NCBI GenBank assembly: GCA_036824005.1
Contig: DAITBA010000002.1
Location: 186,001 to 250,000 of the forward strand
DNA length: 64,000 nucleotides
Reading direction: 5' to 3'
Source of the DNA: DAITBA01 sp036824005
GTDB lineage: Bacteria > Pseudomonadota > Gammaproteobacteria > Burkholderiales > Rhodocyclaceae
The notes below the pieces were generated by a model. It searched no databases and was not told the origin of the DNA. It saw only the letters and a program-made list of their open reading frames with translations. Shown here piece after piece: positions 52,515 through 59,753 of this stretch. The translations under genes and the position numbers were made by a program. Position 1 is the stretch's first letter. The number at the start of each line of letters is the position of its first letter.

Positions 52515-52741
52515 GTCGCCTCCTTCATCGCGGCATGGTGATTGCGCAGTGCCTCGGCGGCAATAATGTGCCGCAGCTCCTCGATGTGCCGCTGGGCGGC
52601 ACACAACGCTTTGCCGGTCTGCGCCAGGGCAATCTCGCCGTCCTGGCCGAGGGATTGCCGCGCATTGGCAAGCCAGGTGACGCTCAGCGACAGCAGGCTG
52701 TTTGCCGAGTCGCGGATGTGGTCGGGCAACATATGCGTCAT
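52499..52741 (-). CDS. Small helical phage protein (80 aa)
   Basis: An 80-residue protein begins MTHMLPDHIRDSANSLLSLS and contains LAQTGKALCAAQRHIEELRH then IIAAEAL, predicted to be mostly helical with a coiled-coil tendency. It overlaps the stop of the lipoprotein gene upstream (ATGA) and its 3' end overlaps the collagen-like gene start. Gene order (small lipoprotein, helical protein) recalls lysis accessory pairs, but the sequence does not identify it. Confidence 0.55.
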   Translation of the reverse strand: MTHMLPDHIRDSANSLLSLSVTWLANARQSLGQDGEIALAQTGKALCAAQRHIEELRHIIAAEALRNHHAAMKEATCETH

Positions 52742-52950
52742 GGCTGTGTGACCGGAGTGGTCGCGCGCGCTGCGAAATCGCGAAGAATCTGATCCATCAT
52801 TGCCCGCTTGGTGGCACGGCACTGCTCGGGCTTGCCGCATCCGGTAGTGTTGCCGGGTGGCGTAGGTGCCGGTGCTACGGCATTGGTCGTGGCACAGCCG
52901 GCGACGCAGAGACCGATCGCCAACAGGACAACAACAGCAATTCGTTTCAT
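52738..52950 (-). CDS. Small lipoprotein of the prophage (70 aa)
   Basis: A 70-residue protein has a clear lipoprotein signal, KRIAVVVLLAIGLCVAGCAT (lipobox VAGC, Cys ~18). A Pro-rich linker (AVAPAPTPPGN) and a short helical tail with two more cysteines (GCGKPEQCRATKRAMMDQIL) follow. GGGAGATTGTC precedes the ATG. It is the first gene of the minus-strand left arm; a candidate promoter (TTGACT, spacer, ATAACG) lies at about 53093-53120. An outer-membrane spanin-like role is possible but unproven. Confidence 0.6.
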   Translation of the reverse strand: MKRIAVVVLLAIGLCVAGCATTNAVAPAPTPPGNTTGCGKPEQCRATKRAMMDQILRDFAARATTPVTQP

Positions 52951-53177
52951 GACAATCTCCCTTTGAGAGTCCGGTTTCGTCATCTACACCTCGCGCGCCC
53001 ATGTTTTGCGCGATCACGCCGCTCTGCGGCTGCCACTTGCTCTGGCTGGGTCGCCCATTGCGTGGTCATGGTGGGGCGGGTTGGATGCACGTTATCAAAA
53101 TGATTTCACGGAGTCAAGCAAAATGATAAACATCATCCGAACGGATGAAAGGGCGCCGCCGCAAATGGCGCTGTCGC

Positions 53178-53207
53178 TTGACGATACTAATGCCATGCGT
53201 TAGTATC
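53178..53207 (+). promoter_or_regulatory. higBA promoter with overlapping palindromic operator
   Basis: TTGACG (53178-53183), a 17-base spacer and TAGTAT (53201-53206) form a good sigma-70 promoter. The perfect inverted repeat GATACTAA (53183-53190) / TTAGTATC (53200-53207) spans the spacer and covers the -10, an ideal site for autorepression by HigA or HigBA. Transcription should start about 53213, next to the higB ATG at 53214. Confidence 0.7.
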
Positions 53208-53213
53208 TAGCGC

Positions 53214-53492
53214 ATGATCGAGACGTTCAGGTGTAAGGACACGCAGGCCCTGTTTCAGGGCCTGCGGGTGGCGCGCTTCGTGAATATCGAGAAGGTGGCC
53301 ATGCGCAAGCTGGCGATGCTGAAGCGGGCAGGGCGGATCGAGGATCTGCGCATCCCGCCGCAGAACTGCCTCGAGGCCCTGAAAGGCGACCGCAAGGGTC
53401 AGTGGAGCATCCGCATCAATGACCAGTGGCGGTTGTGCTTCCGCTTCGAGGCGGGCAACGCCTTCGACGTCGAGATCGTCGATTACCACTGA
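53214..53492 (+). CDS. higB: RelE/HigB-family mRNA interferase toxin
   Basis: HigB toxins cleave mRNA on the ribosome. The 92-residue protein begins MIETFRCKDTQALFQGLRVA and has LAMLKRAGRIEDLRIPP, then the conserved core ALKGDRKGQWSIRINDQWRL then CFRFE, ending VEIVDYH as in the HigB family. Arg and the C-terminal Tyr-His of the active site are present. Its ATG lies about where transcription should start, so the mRNA looks leaderless. The antitoxin gene follows after 14 bases. The order toxin-antitoxin is typical of higBA. Confidence 0.9.
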   Translation: MIETFRCKDTQALFQGLRVARFVNIEKVAMRKLAMLKRAGRIEDLRIPPQNCLEALKGDRKGQWSIRINDQWRLCFRFEAGNAFDVEIVDYH

Positions 53493-53506
53493 TGGAGGAA
53501 AGAGCC

Positions 53507-53818
53507 ATGGCGCGTGAAGTTCCCTATCCGACCCCGGGCGAGATCCTGCTGGAGGAATTCCTCATCCAGATGGGCATCACCCAGTACCGGCTGGCCAAGG
53601 AGATCGGCGTGCCGCAGCGGCGCATCGGCGAGATCGTGGCCGGCCAGCGGGCCATCACCGCCGATACGGCGCTGCGTCTGGCGCGCTTCTTCGGCATGTC
53701 CGAGAGCTTCTGGATCGGCCTGCAGATGGACTACGACATTGAGATGACGCGCGAGGCCATGGCCGGGGCCCTGGACAAGATTCATCCCTGGGCGCAGACG
53801 CATGCGGCGCATGCGTGA
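53507..53818 (+). CDS. higA: HigA-type antitoxin, XRE family
   Basis: This 103-residue antitoxin has an XRE helix-turn-helix, QYRLAKEIGVPQRRIGEIVA then GQRAIT (~27-52), with TALRLARFFGMSESFWIGLQ after it, typical of HigA/VapI. It binds HigB and should repress the operon through the palindrome at 53183-53207. The ATG is preceded by GGAGGAAAGAGCC, a far better ribosome site than that of higB, which favours excess antitoxin. Confidence 0.92.
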   Translation: MAREVPYPTPGEILLEEFLIQMGITQYRLAKEIGVPQRRIGEIVAGQRAITADTALRLARFFGMSESFWIGLQMDYDIEMTREAMAGALDKIHPWAQTHAAHA

Positions 53819-53888
53819 CGATCGATCCGTGGGTTAAGGCGGCGGGTCGTGTCCTGGAATGAGTTCGATGTGCCGGCAGGGGCGTGAC

Positions 53889-54377
53889 TCAGCGCTCCAA
53901 GATGATGCGTCTGACCAGCGCGGCTATTTCCTGCCCGCCTGCAGGTGTGCATTCCTTGTTCCAGACCTTGACGAACGCATTTCCATCACGCTCTTGCGCG
54001 AGCATCTTTCCCGCGCTGGTGAGTACTGCGCTGCTCGGCAGGATCGCGCCGTAGCTGTTTTTCGCCCGATATTCGTAGCAGGCGGTGCCGTTCGGTTTCA
54101 AAACCAGCGAAGTCAGCTCGAAGGCAAGCGGATCCTTCATCGCGCGCTTGAGAGCCAATGCTCCCGCGGCGGCGGCCTGCAATTGAGCATCACGCTTGTC
54201 TTTGTCTGCCTTTTCCTTGATCAGCTGCTCCGGCGATAGCGCGCCGAGTCGGGCCTGTTCCTGCGTCTGCCGTTCGCGTTGCTCGCTATTCGTGATGCCG
54301 ATCACGGCGCCGATGACGATCACCAGCGACAGCCAGATGAGCGGATGCACGCGGCGCTTTTTCGGGGTGTCGGACAT
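53889..54377 (-). CDS. Membrane-anchored phage-region protein of unknown function
   Basis: A 162-residue protein has a short basic N-terminus, one membrane helix (PLIWLSLVIVIGAVIGITN, residues 12-30) and a helical linker rich in Glu/Lys/Gln. A C-terminal domain follows (MKDPLAFELTSLVLKPNGTA then CYEYRAKNSYGA; FVKVWNKECTPAGGQ) with two cysteines. The last domain resembles small periplasmic modules found beside phage immunity genes. Possibly a lysogenic-conversion gene. It runs toward higBA and is separate from the repressor. Confidence 0.6.
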   Translation of the reverse strand: MSDTPKKRRVHPLIWLSLVIVIGAVIGITNSEQRERQTQEQARLGALSPEQLIKEKADKDKRDAQLQAAAAGALALKRAMKDPLAFELTSLVLKPNGTACYEYRAKNSYGAILPSSAVLTSAGKMLAQERDGNAFVKVWNKECTPAGGQEIAALVRRIILER

Positions 54378-54472
54378 GACAGATCGCTCCCTCTGTGGAC
54401 GTGGAATATTGACGGATGAATTCTCGGGGGCGCCGCTCCGAAGGACAATCCACCGAACGGCTTAGCCGCGCG

Positions 54473-54715
54473 TCATGGGCTGTGTTTGCACAGGCGACCC
54501 AGTTCGTCGTCCAGTTCCGCCACCAGCGCGCGGGTGAAGAGCGGGTTCCGATAGCATTCCCCCGTGATTTCGATCACAAAGCTGCGGCCCTTGTACATGG
54601 CCACAAGCGCGGTGCCGAGGAGCTGGCCCGCTTTCCCCTGTTGTGTAAGCGTCTCGTGGCATACGATCGTGTCGTGCGATATGCCCTCTGGCCGCAAATG
54701 GAATGGGGTCTTCAC
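54473..54715 (-). CDS. Small phage protein downstream of the repressor (80 aa)
   Basis: From GTG 54715 the 80-residue protein starts VKTPFHLRPEGISHDTIVCH and contains GTALVAMYKGRSFVIEITGE then CYRNPLF. The GTGA overlap with the repressor stop indicates coupled translation. No family recognised. Position right after the repressor suggests a role in lysogeny or exclusion, which is inference only. Confidence 0.6.
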   Translation of the reverse strand: MKTPFHLRPEGISHDTIVCHETLTQQGKAGQLLGTALVAMYKGRSFVIEITGECYRNPLFTRALVAELDDELGRLCKHSP

Positions 54716-55278
54716 GACTCGTCCCCTTCCTTGCGCTTCTCTCTCTCCAGATCGTCCGATTTGCGTATCGCTTCGGCGATGCTCTGCCCTTTTGTCCACG
54801 TGCCGCCTGGCCCAACGTCTCCGGACGGACGACGGCGCTCTAAGGCTACTGGAATCGTTGCCGAGCGCCGTTCCGGGCCGTCATAATGGGGTGTGTGAAT
54901 GTGCGCCGCCGGCTCGGCCTGAGTGCGAAGCAGTTCGTAGGCACGCCGGTTCTGTTCCGCCAGGCGCGTTGCCTGATCGATGATTTCTTGGCGCTGTTCC
55001 GGCAACAGGGCTGAAAACACGATGCTCAAGCGATCGGTATCGCCCTTGACCTCAAATTCGGACATCGCCGGCAGATCGAGCCAGCCGACGGCCTTCTTGA
55101 AGACCCCTTCAATGCGTCGAGCCAAGCGCGCGCCGATGTTGCGTGTGGGATTCTCCCCAATGATCTGACTCGCCTGCGAGTCGGACATCCCCATCGCTTT
55201 GGCAAATTGCGCCACGCCGCCGATTTCGGCAGCAAGTCCCCTTGCTTTCGAGCGTCTCGTCTCCGCCGCTGTCGTCAT
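54712..55278 (-). CDS. Phage repressor, CI-like helix-turn-helix protein
   Basis: This 188-residue protein has an N-terminal helix-turn-helix (GGVAQFAKAMGMSDSQASQI, ~20-39, then IGENPTRNIGARLARRIE) and a helical middle (LPEQRQEIIDQATRLAEQNR ~92). A charged C-terminus without the Ser-Lys protease of LexA-like repressors ends it. ATG 55278 faces a run of TATC/GATA operator half-sites and the divergent Cro-like gene, the standard immunity switch layout. Its product should hold the prophage silent. Confidence 0.8.
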   Translation of the reverse strand: MTTAAETRRSKARGLAAEIGGVAQFAKAMGMSDSQASQIIGENPTRNIGARLARRIEGVFKKAVGWLDLPAMSEFEVKGDTDRLSIVFSALLPEQRQEIIDQATRLAEQNRRAYELLRTQAEPAAHIHTPHYDGPERRSATIPVALERRRPSGDVGPGGTWTKGQSIAEAIRKSDDLEREKRKEGDES

Positions 55279-55304
55279 CCTGTCACTGTAACGGTTCGTA
55301 TCAT

Positions 55305-55321
55305 CTTGATAAATTATCAAG
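55305..55321. promoter_or_regulatory. Operator palindrome in the repressor/Cro switch
   Basis: CTTGATAA-A-TTATCAAG is a perfect 8-1-8 palindrome between the divergent repressor and Cro-like genes. Related half-sites lie on both sides: TATCATCTTGATA just left and TATCGTTTTGATA at 55340-55352. The right-hand site overlaps the probable -10 (GATACA, 55348-55353) of the Cro-like gene. Confidence 0.7.
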
Positions 55322-55361
55322 CAGCTTGACTTGGACCTTATCGTTTTGATACAGTCCGCGA

Positions 55362-55586
55362 ATGGATATGAAGACCCTTCTCCGAACAATGGCGCCGGAA
55401 GAGCGCAAGGCATTTGCGGAGCGTGCGGGGACATCGATTGCATATCTCTACCTTATAGCTGGGGGGCACCGGCGGCCAAAACCAACGACGGCGCGCAAGT
55501 GGGTCGAATTGGAGTCACGGCTTACGCTGGCAGAGTTGCGGCCTGACATTTGGGATAACCAAACCAATGTTGAGCAAGTCGATTGA
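55362..55586 (+). CDS. Cro-like helix-turn-helix protein
   Basis: This 74-residue protein begins MDMKTLLRTMAPEERKAFAE and has a YdaS-type helix-turn-helix, RAGTSIAYLYLIAGGHRRPK (~21-40). It is divergent from the repressor and so should act as the lytic Cro. A -35 TTGACT (55326) and -10 GATACA (55348) would start transcription about 55360, leaving almost no leader before ATG 55362, so translation may be leaderless (or start at ATG 55368). Confidence 0.75.
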   Translation: MDMKTLLRTMAPEERKAFAERAGTSIAYLYLIAGGHRRPKPTTARKWVELESRLTLAELRPDIWDNQTNVEQVD

Positions 55587-55827
55587 TCACCCAATGGCTG
55601 AAAAATCCGATCCCATCGCCATCAAGAGCTACATCTCGCCCGAGGAATATCTGGCGTTCTCGGGACTGTGTGCCGATCTCGGCGTGAGCCATTCGGCGCG
55701 CATCCGCATGTTGATTAAGGAGGACATCCGCGCCCAGGCCCTGAAAGTCAAGGAAATCCATGATTTCCAGGATACCGATATCCGCGGTGCGTTCGCTAGG
55801 TCCGATTTGGGTCTAGAACGGGACTGA
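55567..55827 (+). CDS. Small phage protein with ribbon-helix-helix-like sequence (86 aa)
   Basis: An 86-residue protein overlaps the Cro-like gene by 20 bases. After the N-terminus, IAIKSYISPEEYLAFSGLCA then DLGVSHSARIRMLIKED resembles a ribbon-helix-helix fold (strand, helix, helix). This would suit a small regulator of the early operon, like CII-type genes in position but not in family. ATG 55594 is an alternative start. Confidence 0.55.
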   Translation: MLSKSIDHPMAEKSDPIAIKSYISPEEYLAFSGLCADLGVSHSARIRMLIKEDIRAQALKVKEIHDFQDTDIRGAFARSDLGLERD

Positions 55828-55987
55828 TTCAGGCCCAAAGCGATGATGAACATGAGGCTCCTGACGAGCTGGCGAAACTCCAGCATGCGACTCCAAGAAA
55901 CCTCAGAGCCGGCACCGGCAGCATGCCAGGGGCGCGTCTGTAACGCGCATCGCCATTTCCAGTCTCCCCTCCTCCTTGGGAGAAGTG

Positions 55988-56055
55988 AGCCGGCGCGGTT
56001 GGCCGGCTTTCGCCCCGCGCCGATTCCCTTCCTGGCGGCGCGGGGTTTTTCTTTT
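55988..56055 (+). terminator. Rho-independent terminator(s) after the early regulator genes
   Basis: Two hairpins lie in the 243-base spacer: AGCCGGC/GCCGGCT (55988-56008) and a strong one, CCCCGCGCC (56013-56021) pairing with GGCGCGGGG (56037-56045), followed by TTTTTCTTTT. The latter is a textbook terminator. It should stop early transcription unless antiterminated. I see no gene in the rest of 55828-56070. Confidence 0.75.
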
Positions 56056-56070
56056 ACACGCTGATCGCGC

Positions 56071-56151
56071 ATGCATCCCGCAGATATCGCGCTAGTCGGG
56101 ATCATTCTGTGGGGCGCGCTCGCGATCGCGCTGTTCTGGTGGTGGCGATGA
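56071..56151 (+). CDS. Possible 26-residue membrane microprotein
   Basis: ATG 56071 opens a 26-codon frame, MHPADIALVGIILWGALAIA then LFWWWR, a single hydrophobic helix with a Trp-rich end. Its TGA overlaps the ATG of the next small gene (ATGA). The placement just after a terminator and the coupling support it; similar tiny hydrophobic proteins occur in phage early regions. Confidence 0.45.
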   Translation: MHPADIALVGIILWGALAIALFWWWR

Positions 56152-56294
56152 CACAGACCTTGCGCCAGCGCCAGATCCTTGCCCAAGCGCATCGCTGGGC
56201 GGCGCGCGTGCCGGTCTGTCGCACGCAGGCAGACAAGCGGCGCTGCGTGCGCCGATTGTGCGAGCAGCTTAAGCGCCTGCTCGGGTGCTGCTGA
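56148..56294 (+). CDS. Small basic phage protein (48 aa)
   Basis: A 48-residue Arg/Gln-rich protein begins MTQTLRQRQILAQAHRWAAR and has four cysteines (VCR, RRCV, LC, GCC). It is coupled to the membrane microprotein by an ATGA overlap and to the next gene by close spacing. Function unknown. Confidence 0.5.
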   Translation: MTQTLRQRQILAQAHRWAARVPVCRTQADKRRCVRRLCEQLKRLLGCC

Positions 56295-56295
56295 C

Positions 56296-56586
56296 ATGAT
56301 GTCGTCGCCCAGACCATCAGGCGAGATCAAGCTTTGGAGCCAGGTGCTGATCCAGGCGGTGCGCGATGCCGAGGGAGGTAATAGCCAACAACGGTACGCC
56401 CTGAGTTGGCTATTCGGTCGGTCGTCGACGTTCGAGTATGTGTGTGGGATCTGGGATTGGGATCCCGATTACATCCGGCGCCGCTTGGCGCTCCGGCCAT
56501 TGATGGCCGCCGCTATCCGGCGCCATGAGATGGACTATCTGCTCCCACCGCCAGCTAGAGCCCGCAGAACCCGCGCGCGCCGATGA
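56296..56586 (+). CDS. Phage protein of unknown function upstream of the primase (96 aa)
   Basis: This 96-residue protein contains KLWSQVLIQAVRDAEGG, LSWLFGRSSTFEYVCGIWDW then DPDYIRRRL, a pattern seen in small proteins encoded beside phage replication genes. The stop overlaps the primase ATG (ATGA). ATG 56299 is an alternative start one codon later. Confidence 0.65.
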   Translation: MMSSPRPSGEIKLWSQVLIQAVRDAEGGNSQQRYALSWLFGRSSTFEYVCGIWDWDPDYIRRRLALRPLMAAAIRRHEMDYLLPPPARARRTRARR

Positions 56587-59051
56587 ACCGCAAAAAGATT
56601 GATACCGCCGCGCTGCTGGCCGGCGTGGACATCGTCGAGGTGGTGGGCCGTTACGTACCCCTCGCCCAGAGCGGCGCCGAGTTCGAGGCCTGCTGCCCGT
56701 TCCACGACGAAAAGACGCCGTCGTTCAAGGTGAATCCGGTGAAGCGGTTTTACCACTGCTTCGGCTGCGGGGCGCATGGCGATGCGATCAAGTTCCTGCA
56801 GGAGCACCAGGGCCTGTCCTTTGTCGAGGCGTGCAGAACGCTCGGGGCGGATGTGCCCGAATCGGACACATCCGAGGAAACTGACGCGGGACGCCGGAAA
56901 CCTCGGAGGAAGAGCGTCGAAGAGACCCCGGCCGAGAGTCCAACCCCGCGCGCCTCGGCCCCGGACGACGACGAGCGCACCCAGTGGCGGCCCATCCTGC
57001 CCGTGCCGGCGGATGCGCCACCGGCGGCGGTGGCGCACATCAAGCGCGGCAAGCCGTCGCGCACGTGGACCTATCGCAACGCCGAGGGGCGCGTGCTGGG
57101 CTACGTGTGCCGCTTCGAGCGATCGCGCGGCGGCAAGGAGGTGCTGCCGCTCACCTGGTGCCGCCACGAGCAGACGGGCGCCCATGATTGGCGCTGGATC
57201 TCCTTTCCCGAGCCGCGCCCGCTCTACGGCCTGGAGCGCCTCGCCGCGAAGCCCGACGCCTTCGTCCTGGTGGTGGAGGGCGAAAAGTGCGTCGACGCCG
57301 GCCAGGCGGAGTTGCCGGAGCTGGTGGTGGTGTCCTGGCCCGGCGGTGGCAAGGCGGTGGACAAGGCGGACTGGTCGCCGCTCGCCGGCCGCAAGGCGGG
57401 CGGCTGGGCCGACTGCGACGCCAAGCACGAGCGCCTGCCGGCGGCGGACAAAGCCGCCGGCCTCAGTCAGACGGACAAGCCCCTGCTGCCCGCCGAGAAG
57501 CAGCCGGGCGTGATCGCCATGGCCAAGGTGGCCGGCCACGTGCTCGCCCAGGGCGGTCGCTGGTGGGACGTGACGATCCCGGCGCCGGGCGAGAAGCCGG
57601 ACGGCTGGGACATCGCCGACGCGATCGCCGAAGGCCTGCGCGGCCATGCGCTGGCCGAGTTCTTGCGCAGCAACATCACGGAGCGCAAGGCCGCCGAAGA
57701 GCCTCCACCCGCTATCGAGGCTGGCGCGGGCATCGAGGTCATCGGCGAGGATCCGAATGCCTGGCGCAGCCTGCTCTTGCGCAAGGATGACCGGATCATC
57801 GATTGCCGCGAGAACATCTACCTCATCCTCAAGCATCACCCGCAATGGGCCGGCGTGATCCATGCCAATGTCTTCGCGCGGCGCATCGTCAAGCGGCGGC
57901 CGCCGCCCTGGTGGATGAACGGCGGCTTCGTGCCGGGCATGGCCTGGGACGACGATGACAACCTGCGCCTGGGGTTGTGGCTCGCGCAGCAGGAGCGCCT
58001 CATCGTGCGCAGCGCGGACAATCTGGCGCTCGCCGCCGGCTGGGCGGCGCGCGAATCGCCCTGGCATCCGGTGCGCGAATACCTCGACGGTTTGGAATGG
58101 GACGGGGTCAGCCGCCATGATGATTGGCTGACCGACTATCTGGGGGTGCGCAAGACCGACTATACGGTGCTCTCCGGCCGCTATTTCCTCACCGGCATGG
58201 TGGTGCGCATTTACGAGCCGGGCTGCATGCTGCGCTCCATGCCCATTCTCGAGGGGCCGCAGTTCCAGGGCAAGAGCACGGCGCTGCGCATCCTGGGCGG
58301 CGCGTGGTTCGGCGACACGCCGCTCGATCTCAACAGCAAGGATGTCTATCTGGTCATCCAGGGCTGCTGGCTCTACGAGATCGCCGAGCTCGATGCCTTC
58401 AACCGGGCCGAGGCGACGCGCATCAAGGCGTTCATCTCGAGCCTGAAGGACCGGTTCCGTGCGCCGTATGACCGGGACGTGGCCGATCACGAGCGCCAGA
58501 CTGTGTTCGCCGGCACCACCAACCAGGACGAGTATTTCAAGGATCCGACCGGCAACACCCGCTACTGGCCGTGGCAGACGCAGGAGGTCGATCTCATCAA
58601 CCTGGACGGGCTGTCGGCGCTACGCGACCAACTTCTCGCCGAGGCGGTGGTGCGCTACCGGCGCGGCGAGCGCTGGCACCCGACGCGGGAGGAGCAGCTG
58701 CAGCTCTTCGAGCCCGAGCAGGCGGCGCGCGAGATCGCCGACCCCTGGCAGCGAATGATCTACAACTGGCTGGAAAAGCAGACCGGCGCCAGGATCAATA
58801 CCAACGACATTCTCTTTGACTGCCTCAAGATCGAGCCGGGCAAGGTCGATGGCACGCGCAGCATGGCGACGCGCGTCGGCACCGTCATGAAACGCCTCGG
58901 CTGGCACAAACAGAGGGAAACGGAAGGCGCGCGGGGCTATTACTACGAGCGGCCGGAAAAGAAGCCGTCGCAGGAATCGGCAGGCGGGGCTCGGCCCACG
59001 CCAGTCACGCAACGGGATCACGACCACGGAGGCGGCGATGTGCCGTTTTGA
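56583..59051 (+). CDS. Phage replication protein: CHC2 primase zinc finger plus VapE-type helicase
   Basis: This 822-residue protein combines several parts. The CHC2 zinc finger is CCPFHDEKTPSFKV (~37) with HCFGCGAHGDAIKFL (~59). A Toprim-like segment shows FVLVVEGEKCVDAGQAELP (~224) and VVSWPGGGKAVDKADW. The VapE/DUF3854-like helicase has Walker A GPQFQGKST (~557), LIQGCWLYEIAELDAFNRAE-like Walker B (~595) and an arginine-finger region GTTNQDEYFKDPTGNTRYWP (~645). It should prime and unwind phage DNA at a nearby origin. The 3' end lies inside the first unit of a 216-bp repeat. Confidence 0.88.
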   Translation: MNRKKIDTAALLAGVDIVEVVGRYVPLAQSGAEFEACCPFHDEKTPSFKVNPVKRFYHCFGCGAHGDAIKFLQEHQGLSFVEACRTLGADVPESDTSEETDAGRRKPRRKSVEETPAESPTPRASAPDDDERTQWRPILPVPADAPPAAVAHIKRGKPSRTWTYRNAEGRVLGYVCRFERSRGGKEVLPLTWCRHEQTGAHDWRWISFPEPRPLYGLERLAAKPDAFVLVVEGEKCVDAGQAELPELVVVSWPGGGKAVDKADWSPLAGRKAGGWADCDAKHERLPAADKAAGLSQTDKPLLPAEKQPGVIAMAKVAGHVLAQGGRWWDVTIPAPGEKPDGWDIADAIAEGLRGHALAEFLRSNITERKAAEEPPPAIEAGAGIEVIGEDPNAWRSLLLRKDDRIIDCRENIYLILKHHPQWAGVIHANVFARRIVKRRPPPWWMNGGFVPGMAWDDDDNLRLGLWLAQQERLIVRSADNLALAAGWAARESPWHPVREYLDGLEWDGVSRHDDWLTDYLGVRKTDYTVLSGRYFLTGMVVRIYEPGCMLRSMPILEGPQFQGKSTALRILGGAWFGDTPLDLNSKDVYLVIQGCWLYEIAELDAFNRAEATRIKAFISSLKDRFRAPYDRDVADHERQTVFAGTTNQDEYFKDPTGNTRYWPWQTQEVDLINLDGLSALRDQLLAEAVVRYRRGERWHPTREEQLQLFEPEQAAREIADPWQRMIYNWLEKQTGARINTNDILFDCLKIEPGKVDGTRSMATRVGTVMKRLGWHKQRETEGARGYYYERPEKKPSQESAGGARPTPVTQRDHDHGGGDVPF

Positions 59052-59070
59052 CCAGAGATCGGTGCGATCC

Positions 59071-59089
59071 GTCCAACCTGAGGTTGGAC
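59071..59089. promoter_or_regulatory. Palindrome and inverted repeats of a candidate phage replication origin
   Basis: GTCCAACCT-G-AGGTTGGAC is a perfect 9-1-9 palindrome 20 bases after the primase stop. The GTCCAACCT word recurs at 59137-59145 and, inverted, at 59455-59463. The segments 59132-59153 and 59447-59468 form a perfect 22-base inverted repeat. Repeated iteron-like words beside a primase-helicase gene fit a replication origin; this is inference. Confidence 0.5.
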
Positions 59090-59280
59090 GCGCCGGAAAA
59101 GGTCAGACGGCTGGAAGCCGTGCCAGTCCTCGATCCGTCCAACCTCCTAACCTTGTCCGACCTTGCCGCACGCGCAGCGCGCCGCGTGTGTTGCGCGCAA
59201 CGTTGCGCCGCGCGCGAGATGTTCACAACGGGATCACGACCACGGAGGCGGCGATGTGCCGTTTTGACCAGAGATCGGTG

Positions 59281-59380
59281 NNNNNNNNNNNNNNNNNNNN
59301 NNNNNNNNNNNNNNNNNNNNNNNNNNNNNNNNNNNNNNNNNNNNNNNNNNNNNNNNNNNNNNNNNNNNNNNNNNNNNNNN
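59281..59380. other. Assembly gap (100 Ns)
   Basis: A run of exactly 100 N replaces sequence within the tandem repeat. Contig ends on both sides share exactly 55 bases with the repeat unit, which points to a de Bruijn graph break at a k-mer of 55 rather than to a biological boundary. Confidence 0.97.
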
Positions 59381-59534
59381 CGCAGCGCGCCGCGTGTGTT
59401 GCGCGCAACGTTGCGCCGCGCGCGAGATGTTCACATCAGGTTAGGCAGGTTAGGAGGTTGGACGGATCAAGTATCCACGCGGGTTCTAGCCGTCCGACCT
59501 GTCGTCCTACCTCGAATCAGGTTGGGAGAAAGAC

Positions 59535-59753
59535 ATGGAGCTTGAGGCGCGACTGACGAAAGCGGAAATGGCGGCGATCAACCGTCGTGCCAATGCCTTG
59601 GCTCAGGACATGTGGCGGATCTACCGCGACAGGCTTGTGGCGTGGGCGGCGGCGCAGAAATTGACCGGCAGTGGCGTCATCACTGATGAGCTGCTGACCG
59701 CTGTGGCGCCGGACGTCCGGGCGTCCGTGCTTCGTGAGGAGAAACCGTTTTGA
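59535..59753 (+). CDS. Small phage protein after the origin-like repeats (72 aa)
   Basis: A 72-residue helical protein starts MELEARLTKAEMAAINRRAN and contains LAQDMWRIYRDRLVAWAAAQ. GGGAGAAAGAC precedes the ATG. Its stop overlaps the TTG start of the next gene. It is part of a tightly packed series of small plus-strand genes between primase and terminase. No family recognised. Confidence 0.6.
   Translation: MELEARLTKAEMAAINRRANALAQDMWRIYRDRLVAWAAAQKLTGSGVITDELLTAVAPDVRASVLREEKPF

Larger units (their letters stand above)
59010..59435. repeat. 216-bp tandem repeat interrupted by an assembly gap
   Basis: A 55-base segment at 59010-59064 (end of the primase gene) recurs exactly at 59226-59280. 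Another 55-base segment at 59173-59227 recurs exactly at 59381-59435. Both fit one tandem unit of 216 bases, with the middle of the second unit hidden in the Ns. If the repeat is perfect the gap should hold 108 bases per missing unit. Copy number is unknown. Confidence 0.85.

Noticed and set aside
53122..53202. A 26-codon frame MINIIRTDERAPPQ just before higB.
   Set aside because: It overlaps the higBA promoter and operator, has no ribosome site and no coupling to higB, so a chance frame is more likely.
59010..59435. The repeated blocks around the Ns as an insertion sequence or CRISPR.
   Set aside because: No transposase or terminal repeats, and the block spacing fits a plain tandem duplication that includes the primase 3' end.
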